In this document: piece by piece, positions 53,383-63,438 of the stretch
Layout of the letters: the number at the start of each line of letters is the position of its first letter
Numbering within the stretch: position 1 is the stretch's first letter
Assembly: GCF_014701095.1 (NCBI RefSeq)
Contig: NZ_AP023439.1
Location: 7,056,001 to 7,120,000, forward strand
Origin: Streptomyces tuirus
GTDB lineage: Bacteria > Actinomycetota > Actinomycetes > Streptomycetales > Streptomycetaceae
Reading direction: 5' to 3'
DNA: 64,000 nt
Translations under genes and position numbers: made by a program
Notes under the pieces: generated by a model
The model's database searches: none
Told to the model about the DNA's origin: nothing
The model's input: the letters and a program-made list of their open reading frames with translations, nothing else

Positions 53383-53531
53383 TGGGTTTCATGACAGCGG
53401 ACGCCGTCGACGGCGGCAGGGTTGCCCGTGGCCGGTCCTCGCCCCCCGGCTCCGGTCCGGTCCTCCCCCTCGGCCCCCGCCCTGTCCCAGGTCCTTGACC
53501 TCTTCGGGCGGTGAACCGAGGATCATGTGTC

Positions 53532-55034
53532 ATGACGACGCCCGGACACGGCAGCACGGTCGACGGAGTCCTGCGGCGCAGCGCCCGGCGCACACCGGCG
53601 CGCGTCGCGGTGGAGTACGGCGAACGGACCTGGACCTACGACGAACTCGACACCGCCGTCTCCCGCGCGGCGAGTGTCCTCCTCGACCAGGGACTGACCC
53701 GCGGGGACCGGGTCGGCGCCTACGGCCACAACTCCGACGCCTACCTGATCGCCTTCCTCGCCTGCGCCCGCGCGGGTCTGGTGCACGTACCCGTCAACCA
53801 GAACCTGACCGGCGACGACCTCGCCTACATCGTCGGCCAGTCCGGCAGCGCCCTGGTCCTCACCGACCCGGACCTGGCCGCCCGACTCCCGGACGACGTA
53901 CGGACCTTGCCGCTGCGTGACGCGGACGACTCGCTGCTCGCACGGCTGCCGCAGGCACCCGCGTACGACGGCCCCGAGCCGCGCACCGAGGACCTGGTGC
54001 AACTGCTCTACACGTCCGGCACGACCGCCCTGCCCAAGGGCGCGATGATGACGCACCGGGCCCTGGTGCACGAGTACCTGAGCGCGATCACCGCCCTCGA
54101 CCTCAGTGCGGGCGACCGCCCCGCGCACTCCCTGCCGCTGTACCACTCGGCGCAGATGCACGTCTTCCTGCTGCCCTACCTCGCCGTCGGCGCGACGAAC
54201 GTCATCCTCGACGCACCCGACGGGGACCGGCTCTTCGACCTGATCGAGGCGGGCCGAGCGGACAGCCTGTTCGCGCCGCCCACCGTCTGGATCGCCCTGG
54301 CCAACCGCCCCGACTTCAGCACCCGCGACCTGAGCGGCCTGCGCAAGGCGTACTACGGCGCGTCGATCATGCCGGTCCCGGTACTCGAACGGCTCCGGGA
54401 GCGCCTGCCCGGCCTGGCCTTCTACAACTGCTTCGGCCAGAGCGAGATCGGCCCGCTGGCCACGGTTCTCGCGCCCGGCGAGCACAAGGGCCGCCTGGAC
54501 TCCTGCGGCCGGCCCGTCCTGTTCGTCGACGCCCGTGTGGTGGACGAGGACGGCAAGGACGTTCCCGACGGCACGCCCGGCGAGATCGTCTACCGCTCCC
54601 CCCAACTGTGCGAGGGCTACTGGGACAAGCCCGAGGAGACCGCCGAGGCCTTCCGCGACGGCTGGTTCCGCTCCGGCGACCTCGCGGTACGCGACGCGCA
54701 CGGCTACTTCACGATCGTCGACCGGGTCAAGGACGTCATCAACTCCGGCGGTGTCGTCATCGCCTCACGCCAGGTCGAGGACGCCCTGTACACCCACCCC
54801 GGCGTCGCCGAGGCCGCGGTGGTGGGCCTGCCGGACGAGCGCTGGATCGAGGCGGTGACAGCCGTGGTCGTGCCGCGTGGCGAGGTCTCGGAGACGGAAC
54901 TGATCGACCACGTCCGCGAACGGCTCGCCCCCTTCAAGGCCCCGAAACGCGTGGTGTTCGTGGACGAACTCCCGCGCAACGCCAGCGGGAAGATCCTCAA
55001 GCGCGAACTGAGGAACGACCTCGGGAACGGCTAG
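53532..55034 (+). CDS. Acyl-CoA synthetase (AMP-forming)
   Basis: A 500-aa ANL enzyme with TWTYDELDTAVSRAASVLL, phosphate loop LLYTSGTTALPKGAMMTH, FYNCFGQSEIGPLA, SGDLAVRDAHGYFTIVDRVK, VINSGGVVIASRQVEDALY and RNASGKILKRELR with the C-terminal catalytic Lys. All core motifs are intact, so it should form an acyl-adenylate and then an acyl-CoA. It is more like medium/long-chain FadD proteins than the FadD19-type at 57062. ATG 53532 is chosen over a GTG 21 bases upstream. It stands between the acylase (divergent) and the sulfatase (convergent). The substrate is unknown. Confidence 0.86.
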   Translation: MTTPGHGSTVDGVLRRSARRTPARVAVEYGERTWTYDELDTAVSRAASVLLDQGLTRGDRVGAYGHNSDAYLIAFLACARAGLVHVPVNQNLTGDDLAYIVGQSGSALVLTDPDLAARLPDDVRTLPLRDADDSLLARLPQAPAYDGPEPRTEDLVQLLYTSGTTALPKGAMMTHRALVHEYLSAITALDLSAGDRPAHSLPLYHSAQMHVFLLPYLAVGATNVILDAPDGDRLFDLIEAGRADSLFAPPTVWIALANRPDFSTRDLSGLRKAYYGASIMPVPVLERLRERLPGLAFYNCFGQSEIGPLATVLAPGEHKGRLDSCGRPVLFVDARVVDEDGKDVPDGTPGEIVYRSPQLCEGYWDKPEETAEAFRDGWFRSGDLAVRDAHGYFTIVDRVKDVINSGGVVIASRQVEDALYTHPGVAEAAVVGLPDERWIEAVTAVVVPRGEVSETELIDHVRERLAPFKAPKRVVFVDELPRNASGKILKRELRNDLGNG

Positions 55035-55138
55035 CGCACGGGCCGGAGAACCGCCGCGCGCCGTGCCGGCGAACGGCATCACACAGGCGTACCGCGTCTG
55101 GGGGCCGCGGGACGCGGAGCCCCTCGTCCCGGACTTCC

Positions 55139-56947
55139 TCAGCCTTGCGGCCCGTACGCCGTCATGAAGCGGTCGCGGAACTTGTCCATGCCCCATCGGG
55201 GCGCGTTCGCGGCCGGCTTGAGGCCGTCCGTCCAGCCCCAGTCGGCGACCCGGTCCAGGACCTTCTTGTCGTGGGCGACGATCGTCACCGGCACGTCCTT
55301 GCCGGTGTCCCCGGCGGTGACGGTCGGCACCGGCTGGTGGTCGCCGAGGAAGACCAGCACCGTGTCGTCGTCGCCGTAGCGCTCGACCCATTCGGTGAGG
55401 CTGCGGATCGAGTACTCGATGGCCTTGCGGTACTCGGCGCGCACCTTCTCCGGGTCCTTCCAGACCTCCGTGGGGTCGGTGCCCTCCTTCTTGATCCGGT
55501 GGAACACCGAGCCGTCGCCGAGGTCGTTCCAGTCGATCATGTGGGCGATGGGGGACCAGGGGTTGTGGCTGGAGGCCAGGATGATCTCCGCCATGATCGG
55601 CTCGCGGTTCTTCTTGCCGTGCTCCAGCCGCTGGAACGCCTCCATGCTGAACTGGTCGGGCACGGGCGTCCAGCTGAAGTACGGGCCGTGGTAGCCGAGG
55701 TGCTCGGAGTCGTAGATGTGGTCCAGGCCGAAGTACTTCCCCTCCGGCCAGGCCCGCCGCACCCCCGGCACGACACCGACGGTCCGCCAGGCCCCGGTCT
55801 TGCCGAAGTAGTTCGTCAGCGTCATGCGGTCGCTCGTGGTCAGACTGCGGTACCGCTGCTGGTTCTTGATCCACAGCCCGGACAGGAACGTCGAGTGGGC
55901 CAGCCAGCTGCCCGCGCCCGTCACCGGCGACTGCAGCCAGCCGCTGCGCGACTCGAATCCGGCCGCCTTCAGCCTGCCGGTGCCCTCCTTGAGCACGGCG
56001 TCGGTCTGCTGCGCCATCGCCGGGTCGTCGATCGCCACCCTGCCGTAGCTCTCGATGAAGGTGAACAGGACGTCCTTGCCCCGCAGTCCCGTGAGCAGCT
56101 GGTCCGGCGGTGTCTTCGCGAAGGCGTCCTTCGAGGCCTGCTTCTCGAAGACCCGGGCGTCCGCGAGCCCCGCGCGCACCTGCTCCACCCGGTTGCCCAG
56201 GAACTCGGCGTTGCCCTTGGTGGCGACCGGCACGGTACCGATCTCGACGCCGAGGGTCATGCAGGTGATCCACGCCGTGCCGAGGATCAGGACCGTGCGG
56301 CCGGCGACGGGCCGGTGCCGGACCATCAGGTTCGTCAGGCGCACCACCGCGAGCGTGGTGAGGACGAGCAGCGCGACGAACAGGACGATCACGCCGGTCA
56401 CGGCCAGCACCTGGCCGGTGCGGCCGAACGTCTCCTTCAGGAAGTCCGTGCCGTTCTCGATCAGGATCCAGTCCAGGACCAGGTCGAAGGGCCGGGCCAG
56501 GATCTGGTAGAAGCCCATGTCGACGAACTTCAGCACCGTGACCAGGCCCAGGAACACGCCCGTGACGACCGCCGTGACGCGCCGGGGCTTGGGCGGCAGC
56601 GCGAGCAGCAGCCCGGCGAGCAGCACGCCCTCGGCAGGGATGCGCACGAACGACATGAACTCGATGCGCTCGATCCGGTTCGGCACGAGCAGCGCGAACA
56701 GCACCAGGGCACCGGCCAGCACGGTCGTACCGACGGAGACGCCGCGTGCCGCACGGGGGTAGCGGCGCCGCCAGCCGAACCAGCCGGGCTTCGCCGCCGG
56801 GGGCTGCTGTGCCGGGGCGGCGTTCTCCGAGGCGTCGTCGGTGGCGGTGCTGTCCACCGGATCCGCCGTGCCGGTGTCCCCATCGGGTTTCGCCCCGTCC
56901 TCGGCCGTGTCGTCCGAGAGCTGACGGGAGCGAGTGAAGAGCGACAC
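55139..56947 (-). CDS. LtaS-like membrane sulfatase/phosphoglycerol transferase family protein
   Basis: 602 aa. There is an acidic cytoplasmic N-terminus of about 50 residues and about five TM helices (VSVGTTVLAGALVLFALLVP, PAEGVLLAGLLLALPP, VLAVTGVIVLFVALLVLTTL, TVLILGTAWITCMTLGVEIG). The extracytoplasmic alkaline-phosphatase-superfamily domain has FTFIESYGRVAI, WLAHSTFLSGLWIKNQ, IILASSHNPWSPIAH and VLVFLGDHQPVP. This layout is that of lipoteichoic-acid synthase-like sulfatases, but actinobacteria lack LTA of the usual type, so the substrate is open. GTG 56947 is chosen as GGAAGGA lies 8 nt upstream. The longer frame upstream has no membrane features. Confidence 0.82.
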   Translation of the reverse strand: MSLFTRSRQLSDDTAEDGAKPDGDTGTADPVDSTATDDASENAAPAQQPPAAKPGWFGWRRRYPRAARGVSVGTTVLAGALVLFALLVPNRIERIEFMSFVRIPAEGVLLAGLLLALPPKPRRVTAVVTGVFLGLVTVLKFVDMGFYQILARPFDLVLDWILIENGTDFLKETFGRTGQVLAVTGVIVLFVALLVLTTLAVVRLTNLMVRHRPVAGRTVLILGTAWITCMTLGVEIGTVPVATKGNAEFLGNRVEQVRAGLADARVFEKQASKDAFAKTPPDQLLTGLRGKDVLFTFIESYGRVAIDDPAMAQQTDAVLKEGTGRLKAAGFESRSGWLQSPVTGAGSWLAHSTFLSGLWIKNQQRYRSLTTSDRMTLTNYFGKTGAWRTVGVVPGVRRAWPEGKYFGLDHIYDSEHLGYHGPYFSWTPVPDQFSMEAFQRLEHGKKNREPIMAEIILASSHNPWSPIAHMIDWNDLGDGSVFHRIKKEGTDPTEVWKDPEKVRAEYRKAIEYSIRSLTEWVERYGDDDTVLVFLGDHQPVPTVTAGDTGKDVPVTIVAHDKKVLDRVADWGWTDGLKPAANAPRWGMDKFRDRFMTAYGPQG

Positions 56948-57061
56948 CCGGTGGTCCTTCCGTGCGGTCCTGCTGGCATGGCGAACGGAGCTCGGGTGAG
57001 CGAGCCCGCCACCACCAGTACGTCCGCAGGTCACCTTAGGTTCAATGGCCGGGCCGGAGAA

Positions 57062-58681
57062 TCACCCGTCCGCCGTCACCGCCACCTCCCGCGCCCACCG
57101 GTAGTCCGCCTTGCCGCTCGGCGACCGCTGGATCGACTCGGTGATCACCAGCTGGCGCGGGATCTTGTAGCCGGCGAGCCGGTCACGGCAGTGGGTCCGG
57201 ATGTCCTGCAGCGAGGGCGGCGCCGCGCCCGCGCGCAGTTGCACCACGGCCGCCACATGGTGGCCCCACCGGGCGTCCGGCACCCCGGCCACCAGCGCGT
57301 CGTAGACGTCCGGGTGGGATTTGAGGGCCTGCTCCACCTCCTCCGGGTACACCTTCTCGCCGCCGGTGTTGATGCACTGCGAGCCACGGCCGAGGACGGT
57401 GACCACGCCCTCCTCGTCGACGGTCGCCATGTCGCCGAGCAGCACCCAGCGCTCGCCGTCCTTCTCGAAGAAGGTCGCGGCGGTCTTGGCCGGGTCGTTG
57501 TAGTAGCCGAGCGGCACGTGTCCGCACTGCGCGACACGGCCCACCTCGCCGGCCGCCACCGGCTCACGGGTGGCCGGGTCGACCACCTGGGTGCGGGCGT
57601 TGACCCGCACCCGGAAGCCCCGCTCCGGGCCGGAGTCCTCGGTCGCCGTCCCGTTGAAGCCCGACTCCGAGGATCCGAAGTTGTTCAGCAGCACGGCGTC
57701 CGGCACCAGCTCCTGGAACTGCCCGCGCACCGTGTCCGACATGATCGCGCCGGACGAGGACACGCTGAACAGCGACGAGCGGTCGATGTGCCGCAGCGGT
57801 CCGCTCAGCGCGTCGATCAGCGGCCGCAGCATCGCGTCGCCCACCAGCGAGATGCTGCTGACCCGCTCCTTCTCCACGGTCCGCAGTACCTGCTCGGGCA
57901 CGAACTTGCGGTGGATCACCACCCGCTGCCCGAAGTTGAAGCCGATGAACGCGGTGAGGGTGGAGGTGCCGTGCATCAGCGGAGCCGTCGGGAAGAACGT
58001 GATCCCCGCACCGCCGGCCGCGACCCGCTCCGCCAGCTCCTCCGGCTTCTTCACCGGCTCACCGGTCGGGGCACCGCCGCCCAGGCCCGCGAAGAACAGG
58101 TCCTCCTGCCGCCACATCACACCCTTGGGCAGACCGGTCGTGCCGCCGGTGTAGATGATGAACCGGTCGTCGCCCGAACGGGCCGGGAAACCCCGCCCGG
58201 GCGCCCCCAGGGCCTCCACCTGCGCGAACTCCACACAGGCGAGCTCCGCCGCCCCCGCCGCCGGATCCCCCACCCGGATCAGATGCCGCAGCTTCTCCGC
58301 CCGGGGCCGCGCTGCCGCCACCCGGTCGGTGAACTCCGCGTCGAAGACCAGCGCCGCCAGGTCCGCGTCCCGGTAGAGGTACACCAACTCCTCTTCGACA
58401 TAGCGGTAGTTGACATTGACGGGGACGATCCGCGCCTTGAGGCAGCCCAGCACCGTCTGCAGGTACTCCACGCCGTTGTAGAGGTGCAGCCCGAGGTGCT
58501 CACCGGGGCGTATCCCGCTGTCGAGCAGATGGTGGCCGACGCGGTCGGCCGCCGCGTCCAGCTCCGCGTACGTCAGGCGGCGCTCCGCGCCCGTGCCGGG
58601 ATGGTCGGCGTACACCAGCGCCTCACGGCCGGGAACGACGTCGACGACCGACTCGAACAGGTCGGCAAGGTTGTACTCCAC
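57062..58681 (-). CDS. FadD19-like steroid side-chain acyl-CoA synthetase
   Basis: 539 aa. It has the distinctive loop FIIYTGGTTGLPKGVMWRQE (TGG instead of TSG, ending VMWRQ), then FFPTAPLMHGTSTLTAF, NNFGSSESGFNG, VLLGDMATVDEEGVVTVLGR, CINTGGEKVYPEEVEQALKS and SPSGKADYRWARE. The YTGGTTGLPKGVMWRQEDLF signature and SSESG motif are typical of the FadD17/FadD19 group that activates C26/C24 sterol side chains in mycobacteria and rhodococci. GTG 58681 follows AGGAGGAG. It is divergent from the EchA19-like gene, with a shared TCTGAC-N5-GTCAGA operator, as fadD19/echA19 are in M. tuberculosis. Confidence 0.85.
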   Translation of the reverse strand: MEYNLADLFESVVDVVPGREALVYADHPGTGAERRLTYAELDAAADRVGHHLLDSGIRPGEHLGLHLYNGVEYLQTVLGCLKARIVPVNVNYRYVEEELVYLYRDADLAALVFDAEFTDRVAAARPRAEKLRHLIRVGDPAAGAAELACVEFAQVEALGAPGRGFPARSGDDRFIIYTGGTTGLPKGVMWRQEDLFFAGLGGGAPTGEPVKKPEELAERVAAGGAGITFFPTAPLMHGTSTLTAFIGFNFGQRVVIHRKFVPEQVLRTVEKERVSSISLVGDAMLRPLIDALSGPLRHIDRSSLFSVSSSGAIMSDTVRGQFQELVPDAVLLNNFGSSESGFNGTATEDSGPERGFRVRVNARTQVVDPATREPVAAGEVGRVAQCGHVPLGYYNDPAKTAATFFEKDGERWVLLGDMATVDEEGVVTVLGRGSQCINTGGEKVYPEEVEQALKSHPDVYDALVAGVPDARWGHHVAAVVQLRAGAAPPSLQDIRTHCRDRLAGYKIPRQLVITESIQRSPSGKADYRWAREVAVTADG

Positions 58682-58775
58682 CGCTCCTCCTGACCCCGGG
58701 CGTGCCTGGTATCGGACGGTTCGCCGGTCATCAGAGCAAAGGGCGGTCCAACTGTGAAGGGCGCGCGCGAAAGAA

Positions 58776-58792
58776 TCTGACTGCCTGTCAGA
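58776..58792. promoter_or_regulatory. TCTGAC-N5-GTCAGA operator between FadD19-like and EchA19-like genes
   Basis: TCTGAC TGCCT GTCAGA is a perfect 6+6 bp inverted repeat with a 5-bp spacer, 94 nt from the synthetase GTG and 64 nt from the hydratase ATG. It matches the site at 48097 in repeat, spacing and flank (AATCTGAC ... TCAGA then AAACCCTT). Confidence 0.75.
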
Positions 58793-58856
58793 AAACCCTT
58801 GAAGTGCCACCCGCCCTACTGCAACCTGTTCTCGTTCCATGAGAGGGGAGTTCGCC

Positions 58857-59657
58857 ATGGGTGGGACGGAACACCTCACCGTGCAGCGCGAAGGCGCCAC
58901 ACTGGTGCTCACGCTCAACCGGCCGGAAGCCAGGAACGCGCTCTCACTGCCGATGCTCGTCGGCCTCTACGACGGATGGCTGGAGGCCGACGCGGACGAC
59001 TCCGTCCGCTCGGTGGTCTTCACCGGCGCGGGCGGCTCGTTCTGCTCCGGCATGGACCTCAAGGCCCTCGCCGGCAACGGCATGGCCGGCGAGGAGTACC
59101 GCGACCGGCTCAAGGCCGACCCCGACCTGCACTGGAAGGCGATGCTGCGCCACCACCGCCCGCGCAAGCCGGTGATCGCCGCCGTCGAGGGGTACTGCGT
59201 CGCGGGCGGCACCGAGATGCTCCAGGGCACCGACATCCGGGTCGCCGCCGAGTCCGCGACCTTCGGCCTGTTCGAGGTGAGGCGCGGCCTGTTCCCCATC
59301 GGCGGCTCCACCGTCCGCCTGCCACGCCAGATCCCGCGCACCCACGCCCTGGAGATGCTCCTCACCGGCCGCCCCTACACCGCCCGTGAGGCCGCCGCGA
59401 TCGGCCTGGTCGGCCACGTCGTCCCCGACGGCACCGCACGGGACAAGGCGCTGGAGATCGCCGAACGGATCAACGCCTGCGGCCCACTGGCCGTGGAGGC
59501 CGTCAAGGCCTCGGTCTACGAGACCGCCGAGATGACCGAGTCCGACGGCCTGGCCGCCGAACTCACCCGTGGCCGGCCCGTCTTCGACACCGCCGACGCC
59601 AAGGAAGGCGCCCGGGCCTTCGCCGAGAAGCGACCGCCCCTCTACAGGCGCGCATAG
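58857..59657 (+). CDS. Enoyl-CoA hydratase (EchA19-like crotonase)
   Basis: 266 aa. The crotonase core has LVLTLNRPEARNALSLPMLV, the oxyanion-hole strand FTGAGGSFCSGMDLKAL, the second oxyanion-hole segment AAVEGYCVAGGTEMLQGTDI, and VRRGLFPIGGSTVRLPRQIP where the catalytic Glu region lies. It hydrates 2-enoyl-CoA; its position opposite the FadD19-like gene and before DUF35/Ltp genes points to sterol side-chain beta-oxidation as for EchA19. ATG 58857 follows GAGAGGGGAG; an ATG 18 bases upstream is less likely because the ribosome-binding site would lie inside the gene. Confidence 0.86.
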   Translation: MGGTEHLTVQREGATLVLTLNRPEARNALSLPMLVGLYDGWLEADADDSVRSVVFTGAGGSFCSGMDLKALAGNGMAGEEYRDRLKADPDLHWKAMLRHHRPRKPVIAAVEGYCVAGGTEMLQGTDIRVAAESATFGLFEVRRGLFPIGGSTVRLPRQIPRTHALEMLLTGRPYTAREAAAIGLVGHVVPDGTARDKALEIAERINACGPLAVEAVKASVYETAEMTESDGLAAELTRGRPVFDTADAKEGARAFAEKRPPLYRRA

Positions 59658-59683
59658 CGCTGTGCCGGTGGTGGCCGGTTGTC

Positions 59684-59733
59684 GAGCTGCGGGTCGTCGG
59701 TGGCCGAGCGCGCAGTTCCCCGCGCCCCTTCAA
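59684..59733. repeat. Dispersed Streptomyces-type intergenic repeat
   Basis: The gap after the hydratase gene contains GCGCGCAGTTCCCCGCGCCC (59708-59727) with GAGCTGCGGGTCGTCGGTGG upstream. I recognise this G/C-rich block (or its complement GGGCGCGGGGAACTGCGC) as a very common short intergenic repeat in Streptomyces genomes. Its function is unknown. It interrupts an otherwise tight catabolic gene run. Confidence 0.55.
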
Positions 59734-59775
59734 GGGGGTCCCGTGCACGCCGATCACGAAGGAGGCAGGCCCTCG

Positions 59776-60726
59776 ATGTCCGCAGTTCTCAAGGCGCCGC
59801 TGGTCGTTGAATTTCCCTTCACCCGCTCCCTCGGCCCGGTCCAGAGCGCCTTCCTGACCGGCTTGCGGGAACGGGTGATCCTCGGGGTGAGAACCGGCGA
59901 CGGCCGCACCCTCGTCCCGCCCGTCGAGTACGACCCCGTCACCGCCGAGGAACTCCACGACCTCGTCGAAGTCGCCCCGACCGGCACCGTCACCACCTGG
60001 GCCTGGAACGCCGCCCCCCGCCGCGGCCAGCCCCTCACCACCCCCTTCGCCTGGGTCCTGGTCCGTCTCGACGGCGCCGACACCGCCCTCCTCCACGCCC
60101 TCGACGCACCCGGCCCCGCCGCCGTCCACACCGGCATGCCGGTCCGCGTCCGCTGGGCGGGCGAACGCACCGGCGCCATCACCGACATCACCTGCTTCGA
60201 ACCCTGCGACGGCCCCCGGGCCGAACCGGCGGGCCACACCGGCGAGTTCGAGAACCCCGTCACCGGCATCGTCGCTGCCGCCCGCCTCGACTACACCTAC
60301 TCGCCCGGCCGCGCCCAGACCGCCTACATCAACGCCCTCTCCGGCCGGCGCACCGTCGGTGAACGCTGTCCGTCCTGCCACCAGGTGTACGTCCCCCCGA
60401 GGGGGGCGTGCCCCACCTGCGGGGTGGCCACATCGGAACAGGTCGAGGTGGGTCCACGCGGCACGGTGACCACGTTCTGCATCGTCAACATCAAGGCGGC
60501 GCATACGGCGAATCTCGGCATCGAGGTGCCGTACGTCTACGCCCACATCGCCCTCGACGGCGCCGGCCTCGCGCTGCACGGCCGGATCGGCGGCATCCCC
60601 TACGACGAGGTCCGCATGGGCCTGCGCGTCGAACCCGTGTGGACCGACGGCGCCCGCTACCCCGACCACTACCGGCCCACGGGCGAACCCGACGCCGACT
60701 ACGACACCTACAAGGAGCTGCTGTGA
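59776..60726 (+). CDS. DUF35 OB-fold protein with zinc ribbon (Rv3521-like), Ltp partner
   Basis: 316 aa with two OB-fold modules. Residues about 15-150 are a first DUF35-like half (FPFTRSLGPVQSAFLTGLRE; EVAPTGTVTTWAWNAAPRRG), lacking the cysteines. Residues about 175-310 are a canonical zinc ribbon + OB fold (GERCPSCHQVYVPPRGACPT plus CG; VEVGPRGTVTTFCIVNIKAA). DUF35 proteins bind thiolase-like Ltp proteins and act with them in C-C bond cleavage of steroid side chains; M. tuberculosis Rv3521 is the closest parallel by neighbourhood. The stop overlaps the start of the first Ltp gene (GTGA), indicating a complex. A GAAGGAGGC site precedes ATG 59776. Confidence 0.85.
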   Translation: MSAVLKAPLVVEFPFTRSLGPVQSAFLTGLRERVILGVRTGDGRTLVPPVEYDPVTAEELHDLVEVAPTGTVTTWAWNAAPRRGQPLTTPFAWVLVRLDGADTALLHALDAPGPAAVHTGMPVRVRWAGERTGAITDITCFEPCDGPRAEPAGHTGEFENPVTGIVAAARLDYTYSPGRAQTAYINALSGRRTVGERCPSCHQVYVPPRGACPTCGVATSEQVEVGPRGTVTTFCIVNIKAAHTANLGIEVPYVYAHIALDGAGLALHGRIGGIPYDEVRMGLRVEPVWTDGARYPDHYRPTGEPDADYDTYKELL

Positions 60727-61783
60727 CGAGCGCACCGCGGGACCGCGAGATCGCCGTCGTCGCCTTCGCCCAGACCGACCACCGGCGCACCAGCGACGAG
60801 TTCTCCGAGGTGGAGATGCTGATGCCGGTGCTGCACGAGGTCCTCCACGCCACCGGACTGAAGACCGCCGACATCGACTTCACCTGCTCCGGCTCCAGCG
60901 ACTACCTCGCCGGCCGCGCCTTCTCCTTCACCCTCGCCCTCGACGGCGTCGGAGCCTGGCCCCCGATCTCCGAGTCGCACGTCGAGATGGACGGCGCCTG
61001 GGCCCTGTACGAGGCCTGGACGAAACTCCTCACCGGCGACGCCGACACCGCCCTGGTCTACGCCTACGGCAAGTCCTCGCCCGGCTCCGTCCGCGACGTC
61101 CTGACCCGCCAGCTCGACCCCTACTACGTGGCGCCGCTCTGGCCCGACTCCGTGGCACTCGCCGCCCTCCAGGCACAGGCCCTCATCGACGCCGGCGACA
61201 CCGACGAGCCCGCCCTCGCCGCCATCGCCTCCCGCAACCGCGCGGCGGCGACCGGCAACCCCCACGCGCAGCTTCGCGGCCCCGTGCCGCAGGGCGACCA
61301 CCTCGTACAGCCCCTGCGCACCGGCGACTGCCCGCCCATCGGCGACGGCGCCGCCGCCGTGATCCTCGCGGCGGGGGACCGGGCCCGTGAACTGTGCGCA
61401 CGCCCCGCCTGGATCCGCGGCATCGACCACCGCATCGAGGCGCACGGCCTCGGCGTGCGCGACCTGACCGACTCGCCGTCCACCCGCCTGGCCGCCGAGC
61501 GGGCCGGAGCCTTCGAGCGGCCCGTCGACACCGCCGAGCTGCACGCGCCCTTCACCGCGCAGGAGGTCGTCCTGCGCAAGGCCCTGCGGCTGGGCGAGGA
61601 CGTGGACGTGAACCCCTCCGGCGGAGCCCTCGCCGCCAACCCGGTCATGGCCGCCGGCCTGATCCGCATCGGCGAGGCCGCCGCCCGTATCCACCGCGGC
61701 GCGTCCGACCGCGCCCTCGCCCACGCCACCTCCGGCCCCTGCCTCCAGCAGAACCTGGTCGCCGTACTCGAAGGGGAACCCCG

Positions 61784-61787
<4 letters not shown>
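60723..61787 (+). CDS. Ltp4-like thiolase-fold lipid-transfer protein
   Basis: A 354-aa thiolase-superfamily protein of the SCP-x/Ltp group (AVVAFAQTDHRRTSDEFSEV; DFTCSGSSDYLAGRAFSFTL; IGDGAAAVILAAGDRAREL; VDVNPSGGALAANPVMAAGL). The usual CxS thiolase nucleophile position is not clear, as in Ltp retro-aldolases. Rhodococcal Ltp4 is required for degrading C-24-branched sterol side chains such as beta-sitosterol and campesterol. GTG 60723 overlaps the DUF35 stop, and the end overlaps the next Ltp gene by 4 bases, so three proteins are made in step, probably as one complex. Confidence 0.85.
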
Positions 61788-62950
<1,163 letters not shown>

Positions 62951-63032
62951 AAGGTCCGCCTCACGTGCCCTGTTGGCCGTGGGACACGATCGCTAGGCTG
63001 GCCGCGGACGACGAATCGGGAGGAGCACGGAC

Positions 63033-63275
63033 GTGGCCGAGACCACCACCCAGCAGCGCCCGCTCACGGGCTGGGACAAGCCGGAGCTGGACCTCACCAA
63101 CGCACAGTGGCAGTCCAGCAGCCGAGGGCGGGGGGATGTCCAGATCGCCTTCGTGGAAGGCTTCATCGCCATGCGGAACAGTGCCCGCCCCGAGAGCCCT
63201 TCGCTGATCTTCACGCCCGCCGAGTGGGGCGCGTTCGTGTCGGGAGCGCGGGAAGGAGAGTTCGACCTCACCTGA
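63033..63275 (+). CDS. DUF397 small protein
   Basis: An 80-aa protein. It shows a DUF397 pattern (LDLTNAQWQSSSRGRGDVQI, AFVEGFIAMRNS, IFTPAEWGAFVSGAREGEFD). DUF397 proteins in Streptomyces are usually encoded beside an XRE-type regulator (as in the WhiJ system), whose activity they modulate. Here no such regulator is adjacent, so it is an orphan copy. GTG 63033 follows GGGAGGAG. Its partner is unknown. Confidence 0.8.
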   Translation: MAETTTQQRPLTGWDKPELDLTNAQWQSSSRGRGDVQIAFVEGFIAMRNSARPESPSLIFTPAEWGAFVSGAREGEFDLT

Positions 63276-63438
63276 CGGCGGGGGGCGTTCCGTTCCGGAC
63301 GGCCGGGATCCGACGGCCGATCCGGGGGTGTTCCGCCCGCATTTCCGGACACGCGACCGGAGGCATCTTCCCGGAGCCACCGCCTGAGTCAGGCTGGCCC
63401 CCGGGAGGGGACGGTCGAATCCCGGAGGTGAGGACCCC

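Noticed and set aside
54608..58693. A 1361-codon open frame on the plus strand
   Set aside because: It runs antisense to the sulfatase and FadD19-like genes. Its translation is low-complexity Arg/Val/Gly/His-rich without domains, a product of GC-rich codon bias.
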